From Candidatus Tectimicrobiota bacterium (GTDB taxonomy: Bacteria > UBA8248 > JACPRG01): a stretch of 55,919 nt of DNA. Shown here piece after piece: positions 40,323 to 48,406 of the stretch. Numbering within the stretch: the stretch's first letter is position 1; each line of letters starts with the position of its first letter. The translations under genes and the position numbers were made by a program. Under the pieces are notes generated by a model. The model was given only the letters and a program-made list of their open reading frames with translations, was not told the DNA's origin and made no database searches. Location of the stretch: positions 1 to 55,919 of the forward strand of contig JACPRG010000108.1 in assembly GCA_016190025.1 (NCBI GenBank), written 5' to 3'.

Positions 40323-42614
40323 ATGGGTGAGTTCGCCGTACTGGGAAAGAATCTACCTCGCATCGACGGCAGGCCGAAGGCCACCGGCGAGTCGCAGTAC
40401 GCGGCCGACCGGTCCGTGCCGGGCTGTCTCGCCGGCCGCATCCTGCGGAGCCCGTACCCCCACGCGCGCATCCTGCGCATCGACACCTCCCGGGCCGAGA
40501 AGGTCAGGGGGGTGAAAGCCGTCCTCGCAGGCAAGGACTTTCCGCCCGTGCGCTTCGGGCAGTGGATCCTGGACGAGACCCTGTTCGCCCGGGACAAGGT
40601 GCGCTACATCGGCGACGAGGTGGCCGCGGTGGCCGCCACCGACGACGACGCGGCCCAGGAGGCCCTGGAGCGGATCCAGGTCGATTACAGGGAGCTTCCG
40701 GCCGTCTTCAGTCCGGAGGAGGCCCTCCGGCCCGGCGCCCCCCTCGTCCACGAGGATTTCGCCAAGAGCAAGGCCCTCTTTCGGGTGGTGGGCCGCGAGG
40801 GGAATCAGGCCTGCAAAGTCCGCTTCCACTACGGGGACGTGAACGTCGGGCTCTCCCAGGCGGACGAGGTCATCGAGAACCGCTTCCGGACGCACCCCCA
40901 GCACCCGATGTATCTGGAAACCCACGCGGCCCTGGTCGAGTGCGACTCGACCGGCAACCTGACCGTCTGGGTCACGACCCAGTCCGTCTTCAAGTCCCAG
41001 GAGCTGATCGCCAAGCTCTTGGACATGCCGCTGAGCCGCGTCCGGGTGGTCGGGTCGACGGTGGGCGGCGGATTCGGCGGCAAGAAGCCGAGGGTGGAGC
41101 ACTACGCCGCCGCCCTGGCGTACAAGACGCGAAAGCCCGTCCGCATCGTCTTGAGCCGGGAGGAGGACCTGGCGGCCACGTTCCAGCGGCACCCCGCGGT
41201 CGTCGACATCCGGTCGGGCGTCAAGAAGGACGGAACCCTGACCGCCTGGGATTTTCAGATGGTCATGGACACGGGGGCCTACGCCGACCACGGCCCTTCC
41301 ATCCTGGCGATGGCCGCCTTCCACGCCCGCGGCCCCTACCGGACGCCCCACGTCCACATCGAGGGCCGCCTGGTGTACACCAACAAGCCCATCAGCGGGG
41401 CCTTCCGCGGGTACGGGAACCCCCAGGCGACGTGGGCCGTCGAGTCGCAGATGGACATCATCGCCCGGGAGCTGGGGATCGACCCGCTGGAGCTCCGGCG
41501 CAAGAACGCCATGGGCGACGGCGACCCCATGGTCAACGGCCAGCGGCACCCGGAGGTCCGCCTCCGCGAGACCCTGGACCAGGCCGCCGAGGTCTTCGGG
41601 TGGGGAAAGCGCCCCGGGACCCCCTCCGGCGGCAAGAAGCGGGGGATCGGGATCGCCTGCGGCTCGCACCCCTCGGGGGGCATGGGCTCCTCGGCGCTGG
41701 TCAAGGTGATGGCCGACGGGACCGTCCAGGTCCTGAGCGGCGTGATCGAGATCGGCCCCGGCGAGTACACCGTCGCGGCGCAGGTGGCGGCCGAGACGCT
41801 GGGCGTCCCCTACGAGAAGGTCCGGATGGTCGCCGCCGACACGGACGGGACGCCCTTTGAAAACATCACGGCGGCCAGCCGGGTGACGTTCAGCCTGGGC
41901 CACTCCGTCCGCCTGGCCGCCGAGGACGCGCGCCGGGAGATCCTCAGGCGCGCCGCCAAGATGCTGGAGGCCCGCCCGGAAGACCTGAGGGCTGAAAGCG
42001 AGCGGGTCTTCCTCGCTTCGGCCCCCGACCGCGGCCTGAGCTACGCCGAGGTGGCCAAGGCGGCCAACCTTCACCTGGACGGGCCCATCCTCGGGAAGGG
42101 CTCGTTCTCTGCGAACTCGCCGCCGGTCGTCCCCGAGAACATCGAAGGTTCGGCCTTCCGCGACTTCCCCGCCCAAGGCTTCGTCACCCACATCGCCGAG
42201 GTGGAGGTGGATGGAGAGACGGGAGAAGTGGAGGTCCTGCGGATGGTCTGCTCCCATGACATCGGACGGGCGATCAACCCCACGGGGGTCGAGGGCCAGA
42301 TCGAGGGGGGCGTCACCCAGGGGATCGGCTACGCCCTCATCGAAGAAATGATCTTCGAGGGAGGCGCCCTCGTCAACGGCAGCTTGGCGAGCTATGAGAT
42401 CCCCGGCACCCTGGACGTTCCGCCCATCGAGCCTCATTTCGTCGAAAAGCCGGACCCCGCCGGGCCCTACGGTGCCAAGGGCGTGGGCGAGGCCGTTCTG
42501 GTCCCCACGGCGCCGGCCATCGCCAACGCCGTGTATGACGCCATCGGCGCGCGGGTGAAGGATCTTCCCATCACCCCTCACAAGGTGCTTCAGGCCCTGC
42601 GGAAGAAGGCCTGA
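40323..42614 (+). CDS. Molybdenum hydroxylase large subunit, orphan (4-hydroxybenzoyl-CoA reductase alpha-like)
   Basis: This 763-residue protein is a second xanthine-dehydrogenase-family molybdenum subunit. It has VGGGFGGKKPRVEHY, ISGAFRGYGNPQATWAVESQMD, and the catalytic-glutamate loop GPYGAKGVGEAVLVPTAPAIANAV. It starts at ATG 40323 with GGAG 9 nt before it. No iron-sulfur or FAD subunit gene is adjacent, so it may use the small subunits encoded at 34114-35488. It ends before a hairpin terminator. Confidence 0.92.
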   Translation: MGEFAVLGKNLPRIDGRPKATGESQYAADRSVPGCLAGRILRSPYPHARILRIDTSRAEKVRGVKAVLAGKDFPPVRFGQWILDETLFARDKVRYIGDEVAAVAATDDDAAQEALERIQVDYRELPAVFSPEEALRPGAPLVHEDFAKSKALFRVVGREGNQACKVRFHYGDVNVGLSQADEVIENRFRTHPQHPMYLETHAALVECDSTGNLTVWVTTQSVFKSQELIAKLLDMPLSRVRVVGSTVGGGFGGKKPRVEHYAAALAYKTRKPVRIVLSREEDLAATFQRHPAVVDIRSGVKKDGTLTAWDFQMVMDTGAYADHGPSILAMAAFHARGPYRTPHVHIEGRLVYTNKPISGAFRGYGNPQATWAVESQMDIIARELGIDPLELRRKNAMGDGDPMVNGQRHPEVRLRETLDQAAEVFGWGKRPGTPSGGKKRGIGIACGSHPSGGMGSSALVKVMADGTVQVLSGVIEIGPGEYTVAAQVAAETLGVPYEKVRMVAADTDGTPFENITAASRVTFSLGHSVRLAAEDARREILRRAAKMLEARPEDLRAESERVFLASAPDRGLSYAEVAKAANLHLDGPILGKGSFSANSPPVVPENIEGSAFRDFPAQGFVTHIAEVEVDGETGEVEVLRMVCSHDIGRAINPTGVEGQIEGGVTQGIGYALIEEMIFEGGALVNGSLASYEIPGTLDVPPIEPHFVEKPDPAGPYGAKGVGEAVLVPTAPAIANAVYDAIGARVKDLPITPHKVLQALRKKA

Positions 42615-42642
42615 GGCCGAAAACCGGGTCCCGTTCGAAGAA

Positions 42643-42690
42643 GGGGACCGGGACGATCCGTTCCACGGCCCTTCCCGGTCCCCTCTTTCC
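42643..42690 (+). terminator. Hairpin terminator after the orphan molybdenum subunit
   Basis: An 11-bp perfect stem (GGGGACCGGGA, 42643-42653, with 42673-42683) and a 19-nt loop are followed by a T-rich run (TCTTTCC then GTTTT). Confidence 0.55.
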
Positions 42691-42729
42691 GTTTTCCCCC
42701 GTTTCGGGGTTTCCACCTCTGAGCCGAGA

Positions 42730-43968
42730 ATGTCGAAGACCCCTTTCCCCATCTGGGTGCTGGCCGGCGTCAATCTGTTCATCATGATGGGCCTCGGCCT
42801 CGTAGCCCCGGTGCTCCCCCTGTACGCCGAGAGCTTCGGCGTCAGCTACGCGGCCATCGGCTTTCTGATCTCGGTCTTCCCGACGGTGCGCCTGTTCGCC
42901 AATCTCCCCAGCGGGGTCGTCGGCGCCCGCTACGGCGAGCGGCAGGCCGGCGCCGCCGGCGCGGCCTTGGTGGCCTGCGGGGGCTGGGTCAGCGGCTCCG
43001 CGCCCTCCTTTGCCTGGCTCATCGCGGGGCAGGCCCTGCAGGGCCTCGGCTCCTCCCTGTTCGTGACCAACGCCATGAGCTTCATCATGCGCATCACGCC
43101 GGCGGAGCAGATGGGAAAGACGATGAGCGTCTATCAGGGCTCCTTTGCCCTGGGGGTTTCCGCGGGACCCATCGTGGGCGGGTTCTTGGCCAACCTGGGA
43201 GGCTTCCGGCTTCCTTTCTTTGCCTACGGGTTCCTTGCGGCCGTCACCTCTGTCTTGTCCTGGTTGTACATCCGGGGCTCGGCGCCCGAGACGGCCGTGG
43301 CGAGACCGGCGGGGCTCCTCAGCCAGGGCCGGGAGGTCCGCCGCCTCTTCGGCCGGTACGAATTCCTCGTGTCCCTGGTCCTCACGGCGATGACCTTCTG
43401 GGTGCGCGCCGGGGCCCGGCACGTCACCCTGCCCCTGTACGCGCGGGACGTCGCCGGGGCGGACCCCATGTACATCGGTTTGCTTCTGACCCTCATCACC
43501 GTCGCCAACGTGATCGTCCTCTGGCCGGCGGGCCGCGCCGTGGACCGGAGCCGAAAGGCGGTGGCGGTGGCGTCCACCTTTGCGGTGGCGGTCTCGGTGA
43601 TGGCCTTCGGCTGGGCCCACTCGCTCACCGGCTTGGCGCTGGTCAGCGTCCTCTTTGGGATCAGCACGGGGTTTTGCGGAGTTCCGGCCTCGGTGATCGC
43701 CGCCGACGTGATGCCCGCCGCCGTCCGGGGGGCCGGCATCGGCGTGTTCCGGATGGCCGGGGATCTCGGATTCATCATCGGGCCCATCATCAGCGGCTTC
43801 GCCATCACCCACTTCGGCTTCTCCCGGACGTTCGCCGTGTTCGCCGCGGGGGCCTTGATCGTTTCCGCGCTCACCCTCAGAATGAAAGAGACCCTGAACA
43901 CGGGCCGGTCCGCGCCCCAGGAGGCCGGCCCCTGGATGCCGGAGAGGCCGGGCGGAATGGGGCCGTGA
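42730..43968 (+). CDS. MFS transporter
   Basis: The 412-residue membrane protein has twelve hydrophobic segments in two halves joined by a charged loop near residues 190-215. It contains the MFS loop sequence VVGARYGERQ and a repeat-like second half (PAGRAVDRSRKAV). The substrate cannot be inferred; the drug/metabolite type is most likely. It lies between the orphan molybdenum subunit and a Rieske protein. Confidence 0.88.
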   Translation: MSKTPFPIWVLAGVNLFIMMGLGLVAPVLPLYAESFGVSYAAIGFLISVFPTVRLFANLPSGVVGARYGERQAGAAGAALVACGGWVSGSAPSFAWLIAGQALQGLGSSLFVTNAMSFIMRITPAEQMGKTMSVYQGSFALGVSAGPIVGGFLANLGGFRLPFFAYGFLAAVTSVLSWLYIRGSAPETAVARPAGLLSQGREVRRLFGRYEFLVSLVLTAMTFWVRAGARHVTLPLYARDVAGADPMYIGLLLTLITVANVIVLWPAGRAVDRSRKAVAVASTFAVAVSVMAFGWAHSLTGLALVSVLFGISTGFCGVPASVIAADVMPAAVRGAGIGVFRMAGDLGFIIGPIISGFAITHFGFSRTFAVFAAGALIVSALTLRMKETLNTGRSAPQEAGPWMPERPGGMGP

Positions 43969-43997
43969 GGGGCGCCTGACTTCTCGGGAGAGGGTGC

Positions 43998-44321
43998 GTG
44001 TCCAACTATGTGAGGGTCGGCGCGCTGGAGGACTTCCCCGAGGGCCGGGGGCGGATCGTCAGCGCCGCCCGCAAGCCCGTGGCCGTCTTCAACGTGGGCG
44101 GGGTCCTCTACGCCGTCAACGACATCTGCCCCCACATGGGGGGCCCCATCGGGGCCGGTCGGCTCGAGGGGACGATCGTCTCCTGCCCTTACCACAACAT
44201 GCGCTTTGACGTGGGGACGGGCGAATCGGCCGACTCCTTCGGCCACTCCCTCCAGACCTATCTCGTGAAGGTGGAAGGCGGCGAGGTCTTCATCGACGCC
44301 TGGTGGGCCAAGAAGGACTGA
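43998..44321 (+). CDS. Rieske [2Fe-2S] ferredoxin, non-heme type
   Basis: The 107-residue soluble protein has both Rieske motifs, CPHMGG (C44, H46) and CPYHNM (C63, H66). It corresponds to the small ferredoxin component of aromatic dioxygenase or nitrite-reductase-like systems. The GTG start at 43998 follows GGGAGAGG. It is a close paralogue of the protein at 46255: most of the sequence from residue 4 to the end aligns without gaps. No oxygenase partner is in the window. Confidence 0.9.
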   Translation: MSNYVRVGALEDFPEGRGRIVSAARKPVAVFNVGGVLYAVNDICPHMGGPIGAGRLEGTIVSCPYHNMRFDVGTGESADSFGHSLQTYLVKVEGGEVFIDAWWAKKD

Positions 44322-44506
44322 GGCGCCCTCCCTCCGCCCGCTCTCCACTCCCCGGCCCCTCGCCGGGAAAAAGACCCATCGCCCACGACGCCCGAAGGAC
44401 TCTGCCGACCCCGACGCGGACGGACACCTTTTCCGGGGAAGGGTCTTCGCTGGTTCTCGGGCCGGACCCCGGGGCGGACCCGCCAAGCGGGACCTTGGAA
44501 GGGGGC

Positions 44507-46021
44507 TCAGGGCCTCCGCTCTACGATGGCGAAGGGATAGGCCACGGCCAGAACGCGGGAGCCGTCCCGCTCGTATGACCGGTCCCGCCGCAAGTCCACA
44601 AGCTGAAATCCCTTCGGTTCGGTTTCGCAAGAGATTGATTTCACATTGAGATAAAACTGCGCCTGCCAGCGAAAACTCCAGTGGCCGATCTGGTTGCAGA
44701 GGTTCGCCAGCTGGAGCACGCCGATCCTCTCCCTCCGGAGCGAAAGCTCCTCGCCCAACCGGATCAGACCGGAAAGCTGCGGCCGGGGGTGCGGCTGAAA
44801 GAGCGGAGGAAAGAGGGCGGCCAGGATGAAGACGGCGGCAGCGAGGACGGCGCTCCCGGCAACCAGATGGCCGTATATCTCCCTTCTCTTGCGGAGAAAG
44901 ACATAGACGGCCAGGGCCGTCAAGAGGGAGAGGCCGATGTGATAGGGGTGCGTGTAGGCGGGCCATTTCTTCGGGACCGCGCTGAACCCGAGGAGGATGA
45001 CCCCCGCCTGCGTTAGGCCGAACGCCCAGGCCTCAAAGAGGGGCCTTCTTTGCGGGTCCTTCCGCGGAAGCATCCAAGGCGCGAAAAGGCCCGCCAGCAG
45101 GAAGGGCAGCCAGGGCCAGTAGCGCTCAAGCAAAGTCTTGAGATAGAAAAGGGACGACTGGACTTTTGCCAGCTCGGCCTGCTCCCTCCCGGCCAGGACG
45201 CCTGGCGCGATCTGCTGCGCGAACATCCTCTTCCAAAAGGAAGACCCCGTCAGCGCGTAGTGCCAGAGGTCCGCGAGGGCGAGGACGGCGAGGGCAATCA
45301 GGAGAGCGAGGCCGAGGCGACCCCAGGGGATTTCAGCGCGCTTCCCCTTCCCGTCCTCCCCGGACATCGCCCCGGACATGGCATGGTACACCGCCCACAC
45401 GGGGATGACGGCCAGGGCGGGCGGCCCTTTGGCCAGAGAGGCCAGGGCCAAGGCAATCCCCGTCCCCGCGACGTAAAGTCGGCCTCCCCGGATTTGCATC
45501 CCCCAGTAAAGGGCCAGGGCCATGAAGAACATCAGCAGGGGTTCGGTCTTGGGGAGGCGGCCCAGCTTGAGGAACCACGGCGTCAAACAAAGGATCAGCG
45601 CCGCCAAAAATCCGAATTCCCGGTCCACCAGCCTCCTGCCGATCTTGTACACGAGCCAGACCGTGAGGTGGCTCGCGATGAGGGTCGGCAACAGGGCGGC
45701 CTGCGGCGCGGGCCCCAGAATCCGCATCCAGGCGGCCTCTGCCCACAGGATGAGCGGCGGCTTCTCGTAGAAAAACCACTCCCACTGCGGCCCTATGCGC
45801 ATCCACGTGCGCACGGGCGCCGCCGCGAGGTCCCGGGCCATGGCGGCGAAAAGCGCGGAGTCGGATTCGTGGAGAGGGTTGGAGAGGGCGTTCTGCCAGA
45901 GGAGGGCCAGGGAGAGCAGGAACAACGAGAGCCCGGCCGAGGCGGGAGTCAGGGGAAGCCGCCACCGCTGAAAGAGGTCCGAGACCCGCCTCACCGCCGG
46001 GCGGATGTGTTTTGCAGGCAT
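44507..46021 (-). CDS. GT39/ArnT-like membrane glycosyltransferase
   Basis: The 504-residue membrane protein has about ten to twelve hydrophobic segments. The first loop carries the acidic ESD motif (residues about 55) and the EWFFYEKPPLILW segment typical of ArnT/PMT-like enzymes that use polyprenyl-linked sugars on the periplasmic side. The ATG at 46021 has AAGGA 8 nt upstream. It is divergent in sequence from the two tandem paralogues at 46697-50259 and is bracketed by two Rieske genes on the opposite strand. Confidence 0.82.
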   Translation of the reverse strand: MPAKHIRPAVRRVSDLFQRWRLPLTPASAGLSLFLLSLALLWQNALSNPLHESDSALFAAMARDLAAAPVRTWMRIGPQWEWFFYEKPPLILWAEAAWMRILGPAPQAALLPTLIASHLTVWLVYKIGRRLVDREFGFLAALILCLTPWFLKLGRLPKTEPLLMFFMALALYWGMQIRGGRLYVAGTGIALALASLAKGPPALAVIPVWAVYHAMSGAMSGEDGKGKRAEIPWGRLGLALLIALAVLALADLWHYALTGSSFWKRMFAQQIAPGVLAGREQAELAKVQSSLFYLKTLLERYWPWLPFLLAGLFAPWMLPRKDPQRRPLFEAWAFGLTQAGVILLGFSAVPKKWPAYTHPYHIGLSLLTALAVYVFLRKRREIYGHLVAGSAVLAAAVFILAALFPPLFQPHPRPQLSGLIRLGEELSLRRERIGVLQLANLCNQIGHWSFRWQAQFYLNVKSISCETEPKGFQLVDLRRDRSYERDGSRVLAVAYPFAIVERRP

Positions 46022-46254
46022 TTTGGTCGTCCTTGCCGGCCCCGCCGGGCGGGGGAGAGAGCGGGTTCCCATCGGGACGCGGGCGTGGCCGCCGCCCCGC
46101 GGGCCCCTTTCAACTGCCGCCGCGCAGGTGCGTCAGCTTTGGCATGAATCATGCAGCCTCCGATGAACCAGTCGCGACTCGGCGCTCCCGGCGCCGGGCA
46201 GGTTCCGCCAGGGCCTTGCTTCCGCCAAGGCGTCGTCTCCAGGAGGGGTGGCCA

Positions 46255-46734
46255 GTGCGCAACTTCATCCGGGTCGCCAAGACCGGCGACATTCCCGAGG
46301 GCAAGGGCCGGGCCGTCAACGTGGGCCGCAAGCTCGTGGCGGTCTTTAAGGTCGCAGGCCGGTTCTACGCCGTCAACGACATCTGTCCCCACATGGGGGG
46401 TTCGCTGGCCTCGGGCGCGGTCCACGGGACGCAGGTCATTTGCCCGTCCCACGGCATGTGCTTCGACCTGGGGACGGGCGAATCGGCCGACGCCTTCGGC
46501 CACTGCATCCAGACGTATGAGGTCAAGGTCGAAGGGGACGACCTGCTCATCGACGCGTGGTGGGCGGAGTCGAAAAGCAAGCCCGCCCGCGCCGATTCGA
46601 GGCCCCTTCGGCCGCGCTCCTTTCCGCCCGCCGCCCGCGCCGGCGAGAGTCCGGCGGCGCGCCCGTTCGCCGAGAAAAACGGGACGGTCCCGCTCCTCAG
46701 CGTGGTGGACGGCCGCGGCTCTTCGAGTCGCTGA
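46255..46734 (+). CDS. Rieske [2Fe-2S] ferredoxin with C-terminal extension
   Basis: Residues 1-107 form a complete Rieske protein, with C44, H46 (CPHMGG) and C63, H66 (CPSHGM), a close paralogue of the 43998 gene. The last 50 residues are low-complexity, rich in Arg/Pro/Ala, and end EKNGTVPLLSVVDGRGSSSR, which reads like translated intergenic sequence and overlaps the 3' end of the facing glycosyltransferase gene. The GTG at 46255 follows AGGAGGGG. The true protein may once have ended near 46580. Confidence 0.82.
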   Translation: MRNFIRVAKTGDIPEGKGRAVNVGRKLVAVFKVAGRFYAVNDICPHMGGSLASGAVHGTQVICPSHGMCFDLGTGESADAFGHCIQTYEVKVEGDDLLIDAWWAESKSKPARADSRPLRPRSFPPAARAGESPAARPFAEKNGTVPLLSVVDGRGSSSR

Positions 46735-48406
46735 CCGGCCGCCCGTCTTCCACGGGGGCTGACGGAGGGAAGCGGTTCGCCAAGAGCATCGCGCGGTACT
46801 TCCCGTAGGGAAGGTCGGCGAGGACGACCCGCGTCCTGGACTGGAACGCCTCCGGCAGCTCCCGGTAGTCCTTGGACTGGATCAGCACGTAGGCCGGCGC
46901 CTGCAAGTCCTTCAGGAAATAGTCCAGGAGCCGGGGAGACCTCAGGTAGTAAATCTCCCCTGCCGCTCCCCCTCCGTCTCTCCCCCGGCGGCCGTAAAAA
47001 GCCAGCGACGCCTTGTCGAACCGGTACGCCACGATGTGCCCGTCCCCCGCGGCCTCGACGACTGCCCGCGCCCCTGGGGCCGGCGAGCGCTCCCTGTCGA
47101 TGGCGGGCACCAGGGTCCACTGGGCCGCGACCTGGCTCGCCAAAATCCCCCCCAGAAAAACGGCGGTCCCCCGCGCGGCCCCCTGGCGCCTGTGCGCCCA
47201 CAGGGCCCAGAGCCCCGCGGCCATCCAGAGCGCGCCCACGATCAGGGCGGGAACCAGCAGCGGGGGCTCTTCCAGAGCCGCCCAGACGGGGACTCCGAAT
47301 CCGCCGGCGACCATGCCCGCGAAGGTCGCCGCCAGAAGGAAGGCGCCCAGACGTCCCCACCGGTTCCGCTCGGCGGGTTTCCTTCCGAACACCTCGGCCT
47401 GCAAAAAATGCCCCGTCAGCAGGGCCGCCGGCGGAAAGGCCGGAAGGATGTAGGAAGGGCGCTTGGACTCGGACAGGCTGAAGAAGAGGAAGATGGCCGC
47501 CCACCACACAAACGCCAGGACGGCCGCGTCCCGGTGGCGCCAATCCCGCGTCGCGCCGTAGGCCAGGGCCGGGAGCATCCCCCCCATCCAGGGCAGGAAG
47601 TTCGGCGGAAAGTATCCCGCGTAGAAATAGACCGGGTTTGGGTGGTCGAAGGCGCTGACGTATCGCGTGACGTTTTGCCGGACGAGCATCTCCCAGAAGT
47701 ACTTTTCTCCCGCGACGCGGTTGTAGAACGCGTACCAGGGCGAGGCCAGGGCCAGAAAAAGGATCGCCGCCGCCGCGTAGCTCCACCCCGGGAAGGCCCC
47801 CCAGCGGCGCCGGAGCGTCAGGTAGAGGAACCCGGCCAGCGCCGGCAGGGCGAAGCCCACCGGCCCTTTGCTCAGGACCGCCAGGCCCGAAGCCGCGAAC
47901 GCCGCCAGGAGCCAGAGGGCCGAGCCTCTTTTCGCCTCCGTCCCGAAGATCAGGAAAACCAGAGAGGCCGTCGCGAAACACGTCAGAAGCATATCGGAGC
48001 GGGCGAAGCGGGCGCTGTCCCAAAAGAGGAAGGAGGAGGAGAGAGCGAGCGCGCCCCAGAGCGCCGCGGGTCTTCCGAACCACCGGACGCCCAGGGCGTA
48101 GACCAGGAGCACCGTGCCCAGGGCCGCCGCGGCGGAGGGAAGACGCGCCGTCCACTCGTTCACCCGGCCGGCCGCCAGGGAAATCCAGGCGACGGACCAG
48201 GTGAAAAGCGGCGGTTTGGTGCCGAGCGGCCGGTGAGACCACCGGGGGACCACCCAGTCCCCCGTGCGGATCATCTCCCGGGCCTGAAGGGCGAAGCGGG
48301 TTTCCTCGTTGTCCGTCAGGCTCTTCGAGTCCAGGCGGAGGAAAAACATCACGCCCGCGACCCCCAGCAGGAGCAGGACGCGCCAGGGCGCCAAAGGGCG
48401 GGTCAT
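46697..48406 (-). CDS. GT39/ArnT-like membrane glycosyltransferase (tandem copy 2)
   Basis: The 569-residue protein has the ArnT-like first loop TDNEETRFALQARE (acidic motif near residue 31) and the SHRPLGTKPPLFTW motif, then about eleven membrane segments and a periplasmic C-terminal domain (about 400-569). It is a clear paralogue of the next gene: the N-terminal loop, KGPVGF/LLLP and SxSKRxxYILP segments align. The ATG at 48406 overlaps the stop of that gene (ATGA). Its likely role is lipid A or glycan decoration using polyprenyl-linked sugar. Confidence 0.86.
   Translation of the reverse strand: MTRPLAPWRVLLLLGVAGVMFFLRLDSKSLTDNEETRFALQAREMIRTGDWVVPRWSHRPLGTKPPLFTWSVAWISLAAGRVNEWTARLPSAAAALGTVLLVYALGVRWFGRPAALWGALALSSSFLFWDSARFARSDMLLTCFATASLVFLIFGTEAKRGSALWLLAAFAASGLAVLSKGPVGFALPALAGFLYLTLRRRWGAFPGWSYAAAAILFLALASPWYAFYNRVAGEKYFWEMLVRQNVTRYVSAFDHPNPVYFYAGYFPPNFLPWMGGMLPALAYGATRDWRHRDAAVLAFVWWAAIFLFFSLSESKRPSYILPAFPPAALLTGHFLQAEVFGRKPAERNRWGRLGAFLLAATFAGMVAGGFGVPVWAALEEPPLLVPALIVGALWMAAGLWALWAHRRQGAARGTAVFLGGILASQVAAQWTLVPAIDRERSPAPGARAVVEAAGDGHIVAYRFDKASLAFYGRRGRDGGGAAGEIYYLRSPRLLDYFLKDLQAPAYVLIQSKDYRELPEAFQSRTRVVLADLPYGKYRAMLLANRFPPSAPVEDGRPVSDSKSRGRPPR

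Noticed and set aside
44350..44380. Hairpin CCCGGC/GCCGGG near the Rieske gene end as a terminator
   Set aside because: On the plus strand it is followed by A residues; on the minus strand the T-run comes before the stem.
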